Source: Symsagittifera roscoffensis (Eukaryota > Xenacoelomorpha > Acoela > Convolutidae). Taken from it: 64,000 nt of DNA. Under the pieces are notes generated by a model. That model was not told where the DNA came from. It saw nothing but the letters and a program-made list of their open reading frames with translations, and made no database searches. The position numbers and the translations under genes are program-made. Of this stretch, positions 24,181 through 36,100 are shown piece by piece (the first letter of the stretch is position 1; every line of letters begins with the position of its first letter). The stretch is taken from assembly GCF_963678635.1 (NCBI RefSeq), contig NC_087062.1:81820751-81884750 (forward strand), given 5' to 3'.

Positions 24181-26360
24181 TATAAACCTTTATACCACCA
24201 GCCGAAAAGATTTACTAAAAACATGAAAAATCACTTTTATCCATATACAGATGGAAAATAAGTTCACTAAACGGACAAAACGAGAGCCGAAATAATTTGA
24301 AACCGACAAAACAAGAGCCGATATCAATTACGCCGAATAAAATTTCTAAGCTAAAAAACCAAAAAGCAGGAAAAAGATACCAGTCAGGTATAGTAATTTT
24401 GAAAAACTACAGGAGCTAATAAAAAAAATTGATACTATAATGAAAACTGGTAACGGCGCAAAAACTTTGGGGTGGCAACGAAGCCGACAAACTATAACCC
24501 GACTAAATCAGTATTTCCCGGAAGTAAAATTTAAACGTGATACACTGAAAAACGTCCGGCCGGGACTCAACCTCCTGAGCTTCGATTTCAAACAACTGCA
24601 TTACCTCCATACCAAGTGCAATGAGGCCTAGATGTTGCTAAGATTCGATAAAAAAGCAACATCAATTTCAAGTACAAATGTATAAAACTTGTTTTACGGG
24701 AGTGTAAACTTGTTTCTCGCAAGTGTAAACATTACAAATTTCACCAGAGAATCACAAAACACTTTCAGTTACAAAAAAATTTTACACAAGAAAGGTAAAA
24801 ATTTTAGCAACTAAGCCGACAAACCATAAAGAGACAACCCATAGGCCGATCATTTTTTGATATTTAACATTTTAGGTTTAAAAAAAAACAGGTTCTGACC
24901 GGATTTGTGCGTAGTCCTTTAGCCATCCAATAGTACCATTCGTACCCGGTAGTTAAATTTGAATTTTCAAGAAATTGAGCATGTTTGGTTGAGGCAGAAA
25001 CGATTCAGTGATTTTGTTTAACTAGTTGTAACTACAAAAAAGTCTATATTCCAGTTTGACAACGCTTGCTAATCGCAAGCTTAAATAGTTTCAATCAGCT
25101 CACAAAAAAGTAGTTATTTCTAGCAAGCGACTGCACCGCTGAAATAATTCCAATGATTTAAATAGTTTAGAAAAAAAGAGATGCTTCATACAAATTTGTT
25201 TTATTTTCAAGCATGTTGTGCCAACGTTGAACATAAATATATCAGGTTGTTTTGGAAACTGGCGAAAAATTTATATTGAGCGACTTGTTCAAGCAATGAA
25301 ACTTGCAACTATTCAAGTTGTTTTAATAGCTTAAATAAGTTCGCAAAAACTGCCGACTTTTTAAGCAAGCTTCCAGCGAAAAAAAAACCTAAAATCAACT
25401 GCGAACAAGGTCTGAAGCAAAGAACTGATTTTGTTAAAACTGATTCAGTTGTTTTTCGATCTCTTTTTCGAACAGCGTTCTGAAAAAACTGCAAAGAACT
25501 CGAGCTAGATGTTGATTGTTATACAGCAAAAAAAATTGTAACTGGTTTTGGAAATGAAAACGAGCAAGTACGTCAGACAAAAACTTCGGAAGAACTATCT
25601 AGACTCAAAACTGAATCCAACGATGATTAGAAATATACCAGGTAAATTGAAATCTCGCGAAAAATTATTTTTTTTCGGGCGAACTAATCAAGCAAAGAAA
25701 CTAAGCATCGTCCCTAAGTTTTTCAAAAATATTCTAATCAATGAGCCCAATACTTTGATGTCCATATCGTCAAAACAGCTTCGATCTTTTTTTGACGCCA
25801 GGCCAAGTAACAATTTCAACGATCCTATACGTCATTTTCCGCGACTTATATAAGAAGTCCAACTTATCAGCTTCCAAAACAACCAAATAAATTCCCCTTA
25901 ATTGAATTTCCATGTGTTGTTTGCGAGGATGGTTCCACAGCAAGAACACCTCTGAAACTAGTTATGATATACTAACCACTTTCCACCTTCAAAAAATTGT
26001 CACATTTTCCGGTAAGCTCCAGTTTCATCTACCACGTGGCAAAGTTAATAGCTGTACTGAACACCACACAAAAACTGTAGCAAAAAATGTTCATTTGAGC
26101 GTTGAAACCAAAACGTTGCAACTTATTTGCCCCATGGTTAAAGCAGTGAATCTGGTCAAAATTATAAGCTCTTGACCTCATCAATTTCTGTAAGTGACAC
26201 CTTGAATTGCAAGGCCACTTCCAGCTTGATATTCTTCAGAAATGAACATTAAGTAAATTTAAGATGATATGCTTGTTTATTTTAGGTTATTTTGTTTCAA
26301 AATATAAATTCTAACTCCCATTTGAACTTACATCAAACTGATACGAGCGTAACTATTTTT

Positions 26361-26380
26361 TTTATTATTCGAGGTTTATT
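26361..26380 (-). terminator. Two polyadenylation hexamers just after the WDR97-like stop
   Basis: AATAAA occurs on the minus strand at 26380-26375 and 26366-26361, starting about 10 bases past the stop codon. This implies a very short 3' UTR if used. Another lies near 26275. Confidence 0.5.
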
Positions 26381-26389
26381 TCAGTTTAA

Positions 26390-26738
26390 TCATTTTTGGG
26401 GCGCAGAGTAGGTTCCACGTGCTAATCCTACTGCTTGCTCGTAAATATGTGGAAAACGTTTCGCGAGCAGATTTTTTTCCGTTTTTGAAGGCGCTACAAA
26501 TTGTGACGAGGAAGCGGGTCGCATTCGCACCAGATAATATTCTGTGCATTTGCTCGGAATCGATTTCGCCGACTGAACTCTCTGAATATTAAACTCTTCC
26601 TTTGTAAGTTTTCGACGCCGCATTCCCGCATTAGTTGTTGTCGCGGGCCTTCTTTCTAATCTGACGTTTTCCGACAAACTGTTTCGGCGAATTGTATCAG
26701 TAATAATCCCGGCGGATGGTTTACGAGCAGCACTGGCG
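26390..26738 (-). CDS. WDR97-like protein, exon 6 (last)
   Basis: The exon enters in phase 2 after AATTTTTTAG, matching exon 5, and runs to a TGA at 26392-26390. The tail is basic (RRPATTTNAGMRRRKL) and ends KRFPHIYEQAVGLARGTYS. Intron 5 is only 362 bp. Confidence 0.7.
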
Positions 26739-27100
26739 CTAAAAAATTGAAGTAGCCAACTGACAATTGGAAATAAGTTAATAGCGACTAAGATGCAAAA
26801 ATAAACTAAAAAAACTAATCTCCATATAATTCCATAAACCTAGTTTTGATTTTGGCATTTTTATACGAAGTTACCCGCCCGACCCAATTAAGTATCTTCA
26901 CGTTGTTCATTGACATGTACAAACATCAGCTTTCAGAAAAATCAATCTCAAAGGTAAATTGCAATTTTTCGCAAGTTAAATTGCCTTTAAATTGCTTATT
27001 TTCACACGCTATTTGCAGCAAAAAAAAAACAACTTTTCGTCACAAATTCACCACATTTTCAAAATATCAAGCTTATTTATTACAAAGTATTTATGATTAC

Positions 27101-28380
27101 CTTTTGCACAACCTAGAAGCAGACCTAGACTTTGCCCCGGCCGAAGAGGCGCGGATAAGATCCAATGACTGTCTTCTAGAATTAGTCGCCTGCAAGAAAG
27201 AATTATCTCCAGGCTCTACAGTGAACCGACTATCGTCATTATTTGGTGCCAACTCTTTTGCAGTGCTTTTCTGACGTTCTATATCATACATGCTTGGCAC
27301 TCGATAAGGTCCAGCTGGTTTTACTAGATCAGATTTGGTAGAATCGCTTAGTTTTTCTCCTGCGCCTGGCCTCGCAGCTTTTTCATTCTCGAATTGTTCG
27401 GCTAGCTTCGACTGTTCTGCTATGCGACACGCCAGCATTTCTCTAAGCGCAACAGGCAAAGATTGTTCGTCTATAGCCATACCACTGCCTACTATATGGT
27501 TTATGAAATCCGCGGCTAGGATTTTGAAGAACGCTTCTGCAGATGTTGATGTTTGACGATCTTCGAACTGTTGCTTCTTGTACCACACGTTAAACATGTC
27601 TTGCAGTTTCTTGTTTTTCACTGCATCCGCCCTTTGCTGTTTCAGTCTTTGCCTTAATTCGTTTTTCAGAAGAGTTTTTTCGACCCATTGCATATTTTTC
27701 TCTGCCGCCAGCGCCGCTTTATCATAGGTTTTGAAGTACCCATCATTCTCTTTCAAACTAATCCCGAAGGTTTCAACTTTCTCAGTTTGGTTCTGCGAAC
27801 TCTTGAAGTCAGCGGCTTCGCGCAAATCCTCGGTTTCCGTTCCCTTAACGTCTGTTCTAGGATCCATCTTTGACGAGAAAGATACTTTGATTGTGTGGTC
27901 AATATCTGTGTGGTTAACATCTTCAATCGAAATACTAGGTGGTCCATGAGTATCTTCAAACGAGCGCGGCACTTGGATAGCAGAGTAACTTCTAGAAGAG
28001 ATGGAATGCTTCTCAGCATCTTGTATTTCAGCTCCCTGTGGTATATCTTTAATAGTTGGTAATGGGGGCGGCTCGATTGAGACTGATTTCTTTGAAACTT
28101 TAGCTGATTTTGCAGTCAATTTAGCCGATGAGCTTGATGTTTTCCGGTCAACAATGACCGCACTACCAGTTGCATCCATTCCTCTGTCGTCGGGTATTTC
28201 AGTTTCAGGGTCCGAGGTTACTCCTCGACGTACTCGTCTGTTTGCAAGACTTACTCGACCACTGCGGGTCGCAGATTTCTTCATGATTTGAGGAATGGTA
28301 CGAGCTTCTGAGGTAGCTGGTTGTGATGGTGTTGATGGCGTCGGCGTCACGACACTTAATTTTGAGGCAGCACGAGAGAT
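27101..28380 (-). CDS. WDR97-like protein, exon 5
   Basis: The exon enters in phase 0 after TCTTTTTAG and leaves in phase 2 at GTAATC. The N-terminal half is Ser/Thr/Lys-rich and looks disordered. A helical stretch follows (QWVEKTLLKNELRQRLKQQ onward), then a compact-looking segment FFKILAADFINHIVGSGM. The C-terminal part carries PYRVPSMYDIERQ and an Arg/Ser-rich end. Confidence 0.7.
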
Positions 28381-29734
28381 CTAAAAAGACATTGCTAATG
28401 AGCAACGTTTTGATTAGAGCCTACGTCAAATTTTTTTTTTAAAAAGCCAGCAACGGACAAATCGAGAAAGTCAAGTAGACTGAAAAAAATATCCTCTTAA
28501 GGCTCTTTGAGTTTTGAGGATCTTTTATAATTGACCATTTTTTGATAAATCTAATCTAAATTGAGAAAACTGGATCAATAGGTAATTTTTGTTTCCACCG
28601 GCGTAATTTGCCTTCCTTTCAGCAAATGAATTTGAATTGAATAGAAATCAAAAAGCAAACCGCCAAAAAATCATAGTTCAGCACGAACAAATTTTAGACT
28701 TTTCTGTGAAAAAGAATGTTCCCACCTAAAAAAGCAGTTCTTTTTTTTTACAAAATTGTGTTTTTGTCTATCTTGTTTCGTGTGATGAGAGAATCTGAAC
28801 AAAAGCCTACAACTTCCGCATATTCGAGTCAAAGTAAAATTACAAAACTTCAAACACTAACTTAACTGAAATTTTTTTTCGAAGTTTAAATAAAAGCGTA
28901 TCCTCTTACAATAAGCATGCTTGATCGCTTTATTCGCTCGAAATCAGACTAGAAATCGAAATTTTCCGATTCGTCTCAACCCTGCAAAAAAAATTCGAAG
29001 ATATATTTTAAACTCGTTAGAATCATGACTGAAAGGGCTTTGATCTGATATATTAGTCGACTCTTCCGATTATGAATGGTGGTACCTGATTTGCGTGAAA
29101 AAAAAACTTTTAAACCGAAGTGAAACTGCGCTTTGCACCACTTGCGATACACAAAGCTACCAAATCGTTCAAAAAATGACAAAACGCCAAAAAAAACAAC
29201 ACCAAAATTTTCAAAAGTTTGTCATAAAATGAAACTCATTTTGATGAATACCTGTGGCGGAAGATAAAGCCAGTAATGAACCAGCTTAAAGAAACTTGAA
29301 TTGCGCCACAAAAAAGTCAAATGAAAAAAAGACAGAACTCGAAAAATATTCTGAAAAATCAAGTTGAAAAAACTACTCGCATGGCTGCATCGGATAAAAA
29401 TCATGAACATAAATCATGAACAAAAATAATTGAAAATCAATCACCGAGCGCCAACAAAGGCGACAAAGTTTAGGTCGAAACCTGTTGAGCCGAAAACAAA
29501 ACTTGTCAAAAAAAATTTCATGTAGATTTGAAAACTTCTATGAGCTATCCATAGTGAAACAACCCTATACGAGAAAATTTCACCATCAAAATTGTAAGAT
29601 CGGTGATCCTAACACTTTTTGCTGAACTCAGACTTTGGCTGAGAGTTTTACCTTGGGAAATGTGTGCAGTGTAGTGAAGGCTAATGAGCTCGGTATCGAC
29701 AAATCAATACAATAAGTAGAAAAGTAAACAAATA

Positions 29735-31990
29735 GTCATACCCAAAATAAGTTTGAATCTTCGAAGATATAGTCCCTCCTATGGCAGAAAATGCAAGTGA
29801 AGTAAGATTTGCAAACCCCCCAAATGGGATCTACAGTGGCTAGGTTTATGAAACTCATAGGACGGATACTAGAGATGATTTGACCCGGGCATGCAAAATC
29901 CATAACCCTCGGACCCCCCGGCCCCAAGTGATAACGGTTCCCGGAAGTGCAAATGGCCCTATCAGAACACGGTAACTAGCGGTTGGAACGGAACCAAAAA
30001 ATAGTATGTTATAGACCTAGTTGAGGGAAGCTTAAGTTTAGAAACCCAGACCCCTTGGACCCCTACTTCCGGTTTTATGGCCTATGCAAATAGACCCCAC
30101 CCCGACTTCCGGGAGTTGATTCTTGGACCCCACAGAACGCAGGAAGCTAAAACTTTGGGATAGCATAGGTAGTGGCAAGATACATGTTGTTATAAATTGA
30201 ACCAAATGCAGCGGCTGAACCAGAAGTTATTAGCACTTTGGAAAACCACCCCTTAAACCGGAAAAAGGCAATTTACGCAAAATAAAGAGGGAGGGCATAT
30301 CGATTTTATGGCGGCATCAGATACTACAACTCATCCCCGAAAAAAGACCTCTTCTGATTGAAACCCCTCCGGCGACTCCTTCCGGTGTTAATTGCCTTTA
30401 CCGGGAGAAATGATAATGGACCTTAGAAATGGGATAACTTGGGAAGTATTTACGGGATATGGATGAAACTTGGTAGTTAGGACCCCAATGGAATTTTATA
30501 CCTGAATATGGAAGATGGACCTCGGGTGACCTCAAATTGACCTGTAGGCGTTTAGGACCAAATTTGTATGAAAACCTCGGGATTAACACCGGAAAGAGGC
30601 GTATTCATTCGACCCCAACCCTTGAGAATGAGAATCGGTCACCTTACTACTATTTGGGAGGGAACTTACCTATTGGGGAATAATTGAGAAGCTGAAAGAG
30701 ATTTAGCTTTTACATTGTATAATTAAATTAGTTTTGAATCAATTGAAGTGAACTTGGCAAACATCGGGGTCAATCTAGCTTGGCGAATGCGCTATTAAGA
30801 GAATAGCAATCAGGGTAAAAGAAAAGTAGTCCCAGAGGGAATTGACAGTAACTGAGGCATAGCATGGGAAGTAGGACACCTAAATAACATGAATGAATGA
30901 GATATTTACTTAGCTCCCCGTAGTTGGCTTTTGGCACAATTCGATCCCCAATAAGCGAATTACGTTTCCCTGATAGCTAGGTCGGGAGCAGAATAGATTA
31001 TAGATAGAAATTTAAGATGCTTAGGATGAGTTAGCGACCCATAAAAAGGGTCTTCCCCTACCCCTGGCAGGTTGGAACGTTAATGGGATAATTAAATAAA
31101 AACCTTGGGAAGATTGGTTAATTAAACATAATTCGGTTTGGAGGTTAAATTGGACTTGATATTTGCACAACTTAGTTAGAGATGCCTTTAATGAACTTGG
31201 AACTTCAGATTAGTGTCGTCAGAGGAAGAATTCAGTTAAGACCTTACGAAAAGGGTACCAAAGTAAATGTCAGGACTTTTAGGGACGGCATAACTCTAAC
31301 TATAACTAAAACTCAAATAGACAAACATCATAAGAGAATAACAAGTAGCCTACCCTTTGGCAGAACAGGGATAATTACTATTGAGAGTAGTTGGTTCTCG
31401 GTCAGAGTTAGAGAACAGGGATAATTACTATTGAGAGTAGTTGGTTCTCGGTTAGAGTGAGAACGATTGAGCAAGCCGAGAAGAGTAGTTGGTCCGTGGA
31501 GGACGCTATTGCTTGAAGCGAGGCTAGTTGTGTCTCATAGTTAGTTAGTTAGTCTGGCTGATTAGGACCCGAGTTTAGTACCGGGTGGAAATATTTGTGT
31601 GAGCGAGTTGCGCTCGAGAGTTAGTTATCGTTGGCGATTCTGGCATTGGGTCGAGCGAGGTCCGACGGGCTAGTTAGCGAAGCGATTGAACGAAACGAGA
31701 CGCGGGCTTTTTAAATAAGTAGTTAATAGTAGTTAGCCCATTAAGGGCACTGTAAATTACTTTTTGTTTCCTCTGTGATTGAAGAAGAATTTACCTATTG
31801 AGCCCCGATTTGATGAACTAGTTAGAAAGGACAAAGTAAAGTCGAAGAGAGCACTAACAAAAGGGGGTGTTGCGTAACCCATTGATCGGCCAATTTAGTC
31901 TGACCACCAACATAACCCTTTCGGGATTGTAGAACACCTAGTATTAGTGTCCCCGCAAATACAAAGTGGAAAATACTACAAAAATTGAGC
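29735..31990. mobile_element. Compositionally distinct block, possible solo LTR or retroelement UTR
   Basis: This 2.2-kb stretch in WDR97-like intron 4 is visibly richer in G and C than the flanking intron. It repeats CTTCCGG-type hexamers at least five times and TTGGGAAGT/ATGGGAAGTAGG phrases, and has no long ORF. A TTTTTAAATAAG TATA-like site lies near 31707. It contains an exact-looking 50-bp direct duplication (31362-31461). Ends and target duplications were not identified, so the LTR label is a guess. Confidence 0.35.
31362..31461. repeat. 50-bp direct tandem duplication
   Basis: The unit beginning AGAACAGGGATAATTACTA occurs at 31362 and 31412 with about one difference, which indicates recent duplication inside the anomalous block. 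Confidence 0.9.
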
Positions 31991-32435
31991 AATATAAGTT
32001 GACTCAATCAAAATAACAAAAAAATGAACAAAAAACACGCAAAATTAGTCTTGGCAAAATGGAGCAAAACCCATGCTTCAGAAAAAAGCCGATAAAAAAC
32101 ATACCAGATAAAAATGGCTTTTCAAAAACAAAAAACGGAAAACGAACCGACAGAAACTAGGGCGAAAACAAGGAACCCCAAAAACAACAGAATAATTTTT
32201 TTCGAAAAATTGATTACAACCTAAAACAATCTTTACCTTATTACAATTTAAATGCTGTCTGAAGTGATATTTACCATTCCAACTAGAATGACTATTCTGT
32301 GAACAAGTTATTTACGGGGAAAAAGTCTAGTGCCCGATTGCAATACCCATGCTTATCGCAAGAGTTAAAAAAAAATCTAAAACCAACACGAAGAAAAAAT
32401 TTCTCCCAGTAGTCGGAACAAAAATGATCACTAAC

Positions 32436-32593
32436 CGGTGTAGTTGTCGGCGTTTTCCGTTCAATCACCGGTTTCGCTGGTGGTATCGGAAGATGCACTG
32501 GAATTGATACCTGTGGTTTCGCCTGCTCGTTTTCTGGCTCACCGGCAATCGTTTCGTCTTTTTTATCAATTACTTCGAGTGACTCTTTGGCGC
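32436..32593 (-). CDS. WDR97-like protein, exon 4
   Basis: The exon follows TTCTTACAG (phase 1 in) and ends at a GTTAGT donor in phase 0. It encodes a Lys/Glu- and Pro-rich linker, including PVHLPIPPAKPVIERKTPT. The 4.1-kb intron that follows holds the anomalous block at 29735-31990. Confidence 0.65.
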
Positions 32594-32761
32594 CTGTAAG
32601 AAGCAAAATATAATTTGAAACATACCTTCATCAGAAGTATTTTGATATCACTTTTCTCGTCTAATGTCTTCCAACCAAATCCAGATTACAAAACGCATAA
32701 TAGATTTCAGATTAAAACCTTGGAAATTATTTATGTAAGAGTTATGTTTAAATGGACTCAC

Positions 32762-33216
32762 CTTGCTGTTGCAAATCATCGTCTGCGACTTCGCTCCCTT
32801 CTATTACATCGTTCAGCTGGTCTTTTAGAATGGGACTTAGAGGGGTTGGCGTCGACACCATTTTCGGCAACCTGAACTTCGCAGCCACGAGTAGCGGGTC
32901 GCGCCGAGTCAGATTCGAGGACATGTAAGCGTCACCAAAGTCATTCACTAGTTCCGGCGACGACGCTCCCGAAATCGTAGAAAAATCGTCGTCTTCGAAT
33001 GCATCTATGGTGCTAAGGGGCTTTATAATATCCCAATGGCTGTATCGGTTTTCAGCAAAGCTTCCAATTGATGCGTATGTTTCCGAATCTGCTCTTAAAG
33101 AGTCGAAAGAGGTTTCTGTAGAAACTGAACCGTCATCATCTATTACCACTTTTCGCTGGCCTTCCTGGTCCCATTTTATGATGGACTCCTTCGATTGGTA
33201 AAAATTCTCCTGAAGG
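32762..33216 (-). CDS. WDR97-like protein, exon 3
   Basis: The exon follows a pyrimidine-rich CTTAAATAG acceptor (phase 2 in) and ends at a strong GTGAGT donor (phase 1 out). The product is acidic and Ser/Asp-rich with no recognised domain. It contains VAAKFRLPKMVSTPTPLSP near its end. No ATG opens the frame, which supports its being an internal exon. Confidence 0.65.
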
Positions 33217-33479
33217 CTATTTAAGAGAGCAAAGAATCGCAAAATCAGTATAAAGGAAAGAATGCTACTGTTTTATTGTGAATTGCTGATTAATTCATTC
33301 CTATATTAGAGAGCACTGATGAAAATCACTATATAGAATGAAAAAAAATGTGAGCTCAAATTGGTGGCAGGTGAAAAATCGAATTAACCTTTTATCGTTT
33401 TTTTCAAGGATTTATGGATAAACGCTTTCTTTAAATTAGGCCTCTCACTGATGGTATGATGGGGATGGCGTGTTATTGA

Positions 33480-33605
33480 TAAAAGCAAGGGGGCGGAGTT
33501 AGGCGGATTCGATCCTGTCACCGGCTAAAGGGTCTATCTAAAAAAAGGTAGACAATTTTTTCCCGCAAATCCGCCGCCCCTCCAGAAAACTCTAAAAACG
33601 CCCCA
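33480..33605. repeat. Short remnant of the MITE-like family
   Basis: GGCGGATTCGATCCTGTCACC and a CCGCCGCCCCTCCAGAAAA-type end resemble the two ends of the copy at 5878-6240, with the middle deleted. It lies in WDR97-like intron 2. Confidence 0.45.
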
Positions 33606-33699
33606 TATATGACCCACTTTTTAAACAACACTTAACCTCGCAATTAAATAGACTGTCAACGTTTAAAATCACCGTTAAGTTGAGACTGATTTTGCGTAC

Positions 33700-34888
33700 G
33701 AAAATGGTATGAGGTAGGACTCCAGTGATTCTGGTTGTTTATGATGTTGCGCCACGGCTCCAAACCTCAGTTCAGATCCTTCGTGTATGTACGACTCAAA
33801 ATCTCTCCCTGGATCATAATCATCTCTTATGTCTTTCAACTCGGGAAAGAGAAAAAACCTACTCATGAAAAACAGGTGATGATTGTATGAGAAAACAATG
33901 TCGCCTAGATTCGACACGAAGCAAGCGCTGCTTAATGTAGCGTCCAGACAGACTTCTCTGAGTAATGTTTTGCTCTTCGACCAAATTTTGATCATGTGGT
34001 CTTTTTCACCGATTGAGAGAAACACTTGAAGGTAATTGTTGCACTGGATATTCAACACTCTTCCTTGATGCTCTGTGTTTTTTCTTTTCATTTGACCTTT
34101 CTCCAGGTCAACATAATCTTCATCCGAATCTGGTTCCAAGTCCGCATGGCTGAACTTCTGGAAACTATGCACAGCCATCACCTTTTTCACAGCCCCTCTG
34201 AACCTTTTTCTCGCAGCATTTGAATCTTTGGACTTGTTAGTTTTCTCTGTGTTCCAAAGATAGACGTTCAGAATTCCAGACGCATGTCCAGTCATCAGAG
34301 TTCTGGCTACGACTGAGTAGTTCAAACAGTCATTGGTTGTCGAGACCACTTTGACAATCTCAACGTCCGGGAGTTTCCAAATTGATACAAACGCTTTGCT
34401 TACTTGCTCGACAGACAGAGTAGTGAGGATATCGCTTTCTTTGACACTACGAATCATTTCAATCGGGTGTTTGCCAACCCGGAAATCCACATGTTTCTTG
34501 CAACTTGTCAAGGGATCCATGCACAAAATGCGTCCGTCTTCCAATCCAACAAGGATAAAGAGACTAGAATCAGTGTACAGGTATCCAATGTTCTTCCTGA
34601 AAAATCTGAGCTTAGAATTTAGACAAGCTATAGTTGTACATGGGACAACAGATACAGCTCCATAAGCATTTTCAACAACAGGGTAAACTAAATCGGCCGC
34701 GGTGGGAAAACGGACGAATGTTTCTGAGCGATACCCGTCCAACAACTCCTTGATGATCTCTTCTTGGTGTCTTGCCATGTTCCAGGCGTCTATATGACAG
34801 GCAGGGTTGGTTCGAACAGTATAAACCCACACAACTTGCTCGTCAAGCAGTACATACATCAAACTGTATTCCCGCAGACACGTTACGC
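33700..34888 (-). CDS. WDR97-like WD40 protein, exon 2
   Basis: The exon enters in phase 1 after GATTCCCAG, giving VTCLREYSLMYVLLDEQVVW. It contains more WD-type blades, including FILVGLEDGRILCMDP and LSIGEKDHMIKIWSK. The exit is the weakest point of the model. The frame reaches a TAA at 33677-33675, but a GTACGC donor at 33699 leaves in phase 2, which is what exon 3 needs. The alternative is that a shorter WD protein really stops at 33675. Confidence 0.7.
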
Positions 34889-35479
34889 CTGGGAATCGGC
34901 CAGTCAATTATATTTCGCAAAAAAATAAAGTTTCATTATCTTGTAAATCTTTACAAATTCACTTAAGTAGCGAGACGCAATTATTACCCAGAGGCGAAGC
35001 TGAGCATCGCACCACTTGCGATACAAAACAAGAAAGCAGCTAAGTCGAAAACCATCAGAAAAAAATTAAAAAAAAGCTATATCTATCAAAATGAACAAGG
35101 CTAGTTTTGAAACAAAACGTGCCAAGGTAATCCAATGTAAAATAAGCGTCGAAAGAAAATTTATCAAACGGTAAAAAAGCCGAAACAACATTAGCAGAAA
35201 AAATTCAAGTCCCCTCACCCTCAAACATACACACCACGCACACACATAAACTTTAATCGCGCGTCGAACTATGAGGCCACTAAGCTGATGACTCTTTTTC
35301 CCTTTTCCCGAAACCTATTAAGCCAAATAAAAGAAAATAAAAAAGCCAAAAAATTTAGGAATAACAAAAAGCTTTAACACACACGAACACCTCGTCGAAT
35401 GACAAAATATGAGGCCACTAAGCCGATATAAAATAGGCCAAAATCTATTATGTCAAAAAAGGAAAAAAAAACAAAAGCT

Positions 35480-35600
35480 GAAAAAAATATCATAAACTGA
35501 AAACTGAAAAAAATATCATAAACTGAAAACTTAAACTGAAAAAATATCATCAACTGAAAATATCATAAACTTTATCATAAACTGAAACTGTTTGAATATT
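35480..35600. repeat. Short tandem repeat of TATCATAAACTGAAA units
   Basis: About six imperfect copies of a 15-30 base unit built from AAAATATCATAAACTGAAA lie in tandem within WDR97-like intron 1. Confidence 0.75.
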
Positions 35601-36100
35601 AAAAAAAGCGAAAAAAAAAAGAAAAAAACTGAAAATCAGACTTGGTAAATTCAAATTCAAATAAAAACTGTTCAAATTGGTACAAAACCCAAGCTTTAAA
35701 AAACCAATAAAAACCCAACCAGATGAACTGAACTTGAAAAAAACTGAACTTGAAAGAAATCAGACATCATAATTTAAGCTCCTTCAATATTTAATGATTA
35801 GCACTTTTTTGATCGAGATATCAAAAATCGAACGTGAAACCGCGAAAAATCAAACTTGAGCCTGAAGATTTTTCCTGAAAAAAAAACAAACAAAAAACGA
35901 CGACCTATTTAAAAACTACGTTCCAAAACAAAATCAAAAAATCTTACATCCCACAGGCATAAGTCTCTGATTTCATGTACACGTCTGATCTAAATACTTT
36001 GATTGACGTTTTTAGATCTCAATATTTAGAAATGACATAGGAGCAAAACAAACTCCCCAGAAATCTTCAACTAATCATTATAATTTTGACAATGACTGAC

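Larger units (their letters stand above)
21220..25340. repeat. Degenerate satellite-like array, period roughly 100-120 bp
   Basis: Variants of a motif close to TTGATAGCTTGAA, followed by TTCGCAAAA and then TTAATTCCAGCAA, recur along this stretch (for example near 21340, 22250, 22675, 22920, 23000, 23265 and 25320). Copies are strongly diverged and broken by other repeats. Period and limits are estimates by eye. It lies in UBTD intron 2, between UBTD exon 3 and the WDR97-like gene. Confidence 0.45.

Noticed and set aside
25548-25853. 101-codon plus-strand frame, basic product
   Set aside because: It lies in satellite-like AT-rich sequence, resembles no family and shows no splice or promoter support.
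26846-27274. 142-codon plus-strand frame
   Set aside because: Half of it is antisense to exon 5 of the WDR97-like gene; the rest is AT-rich intron.
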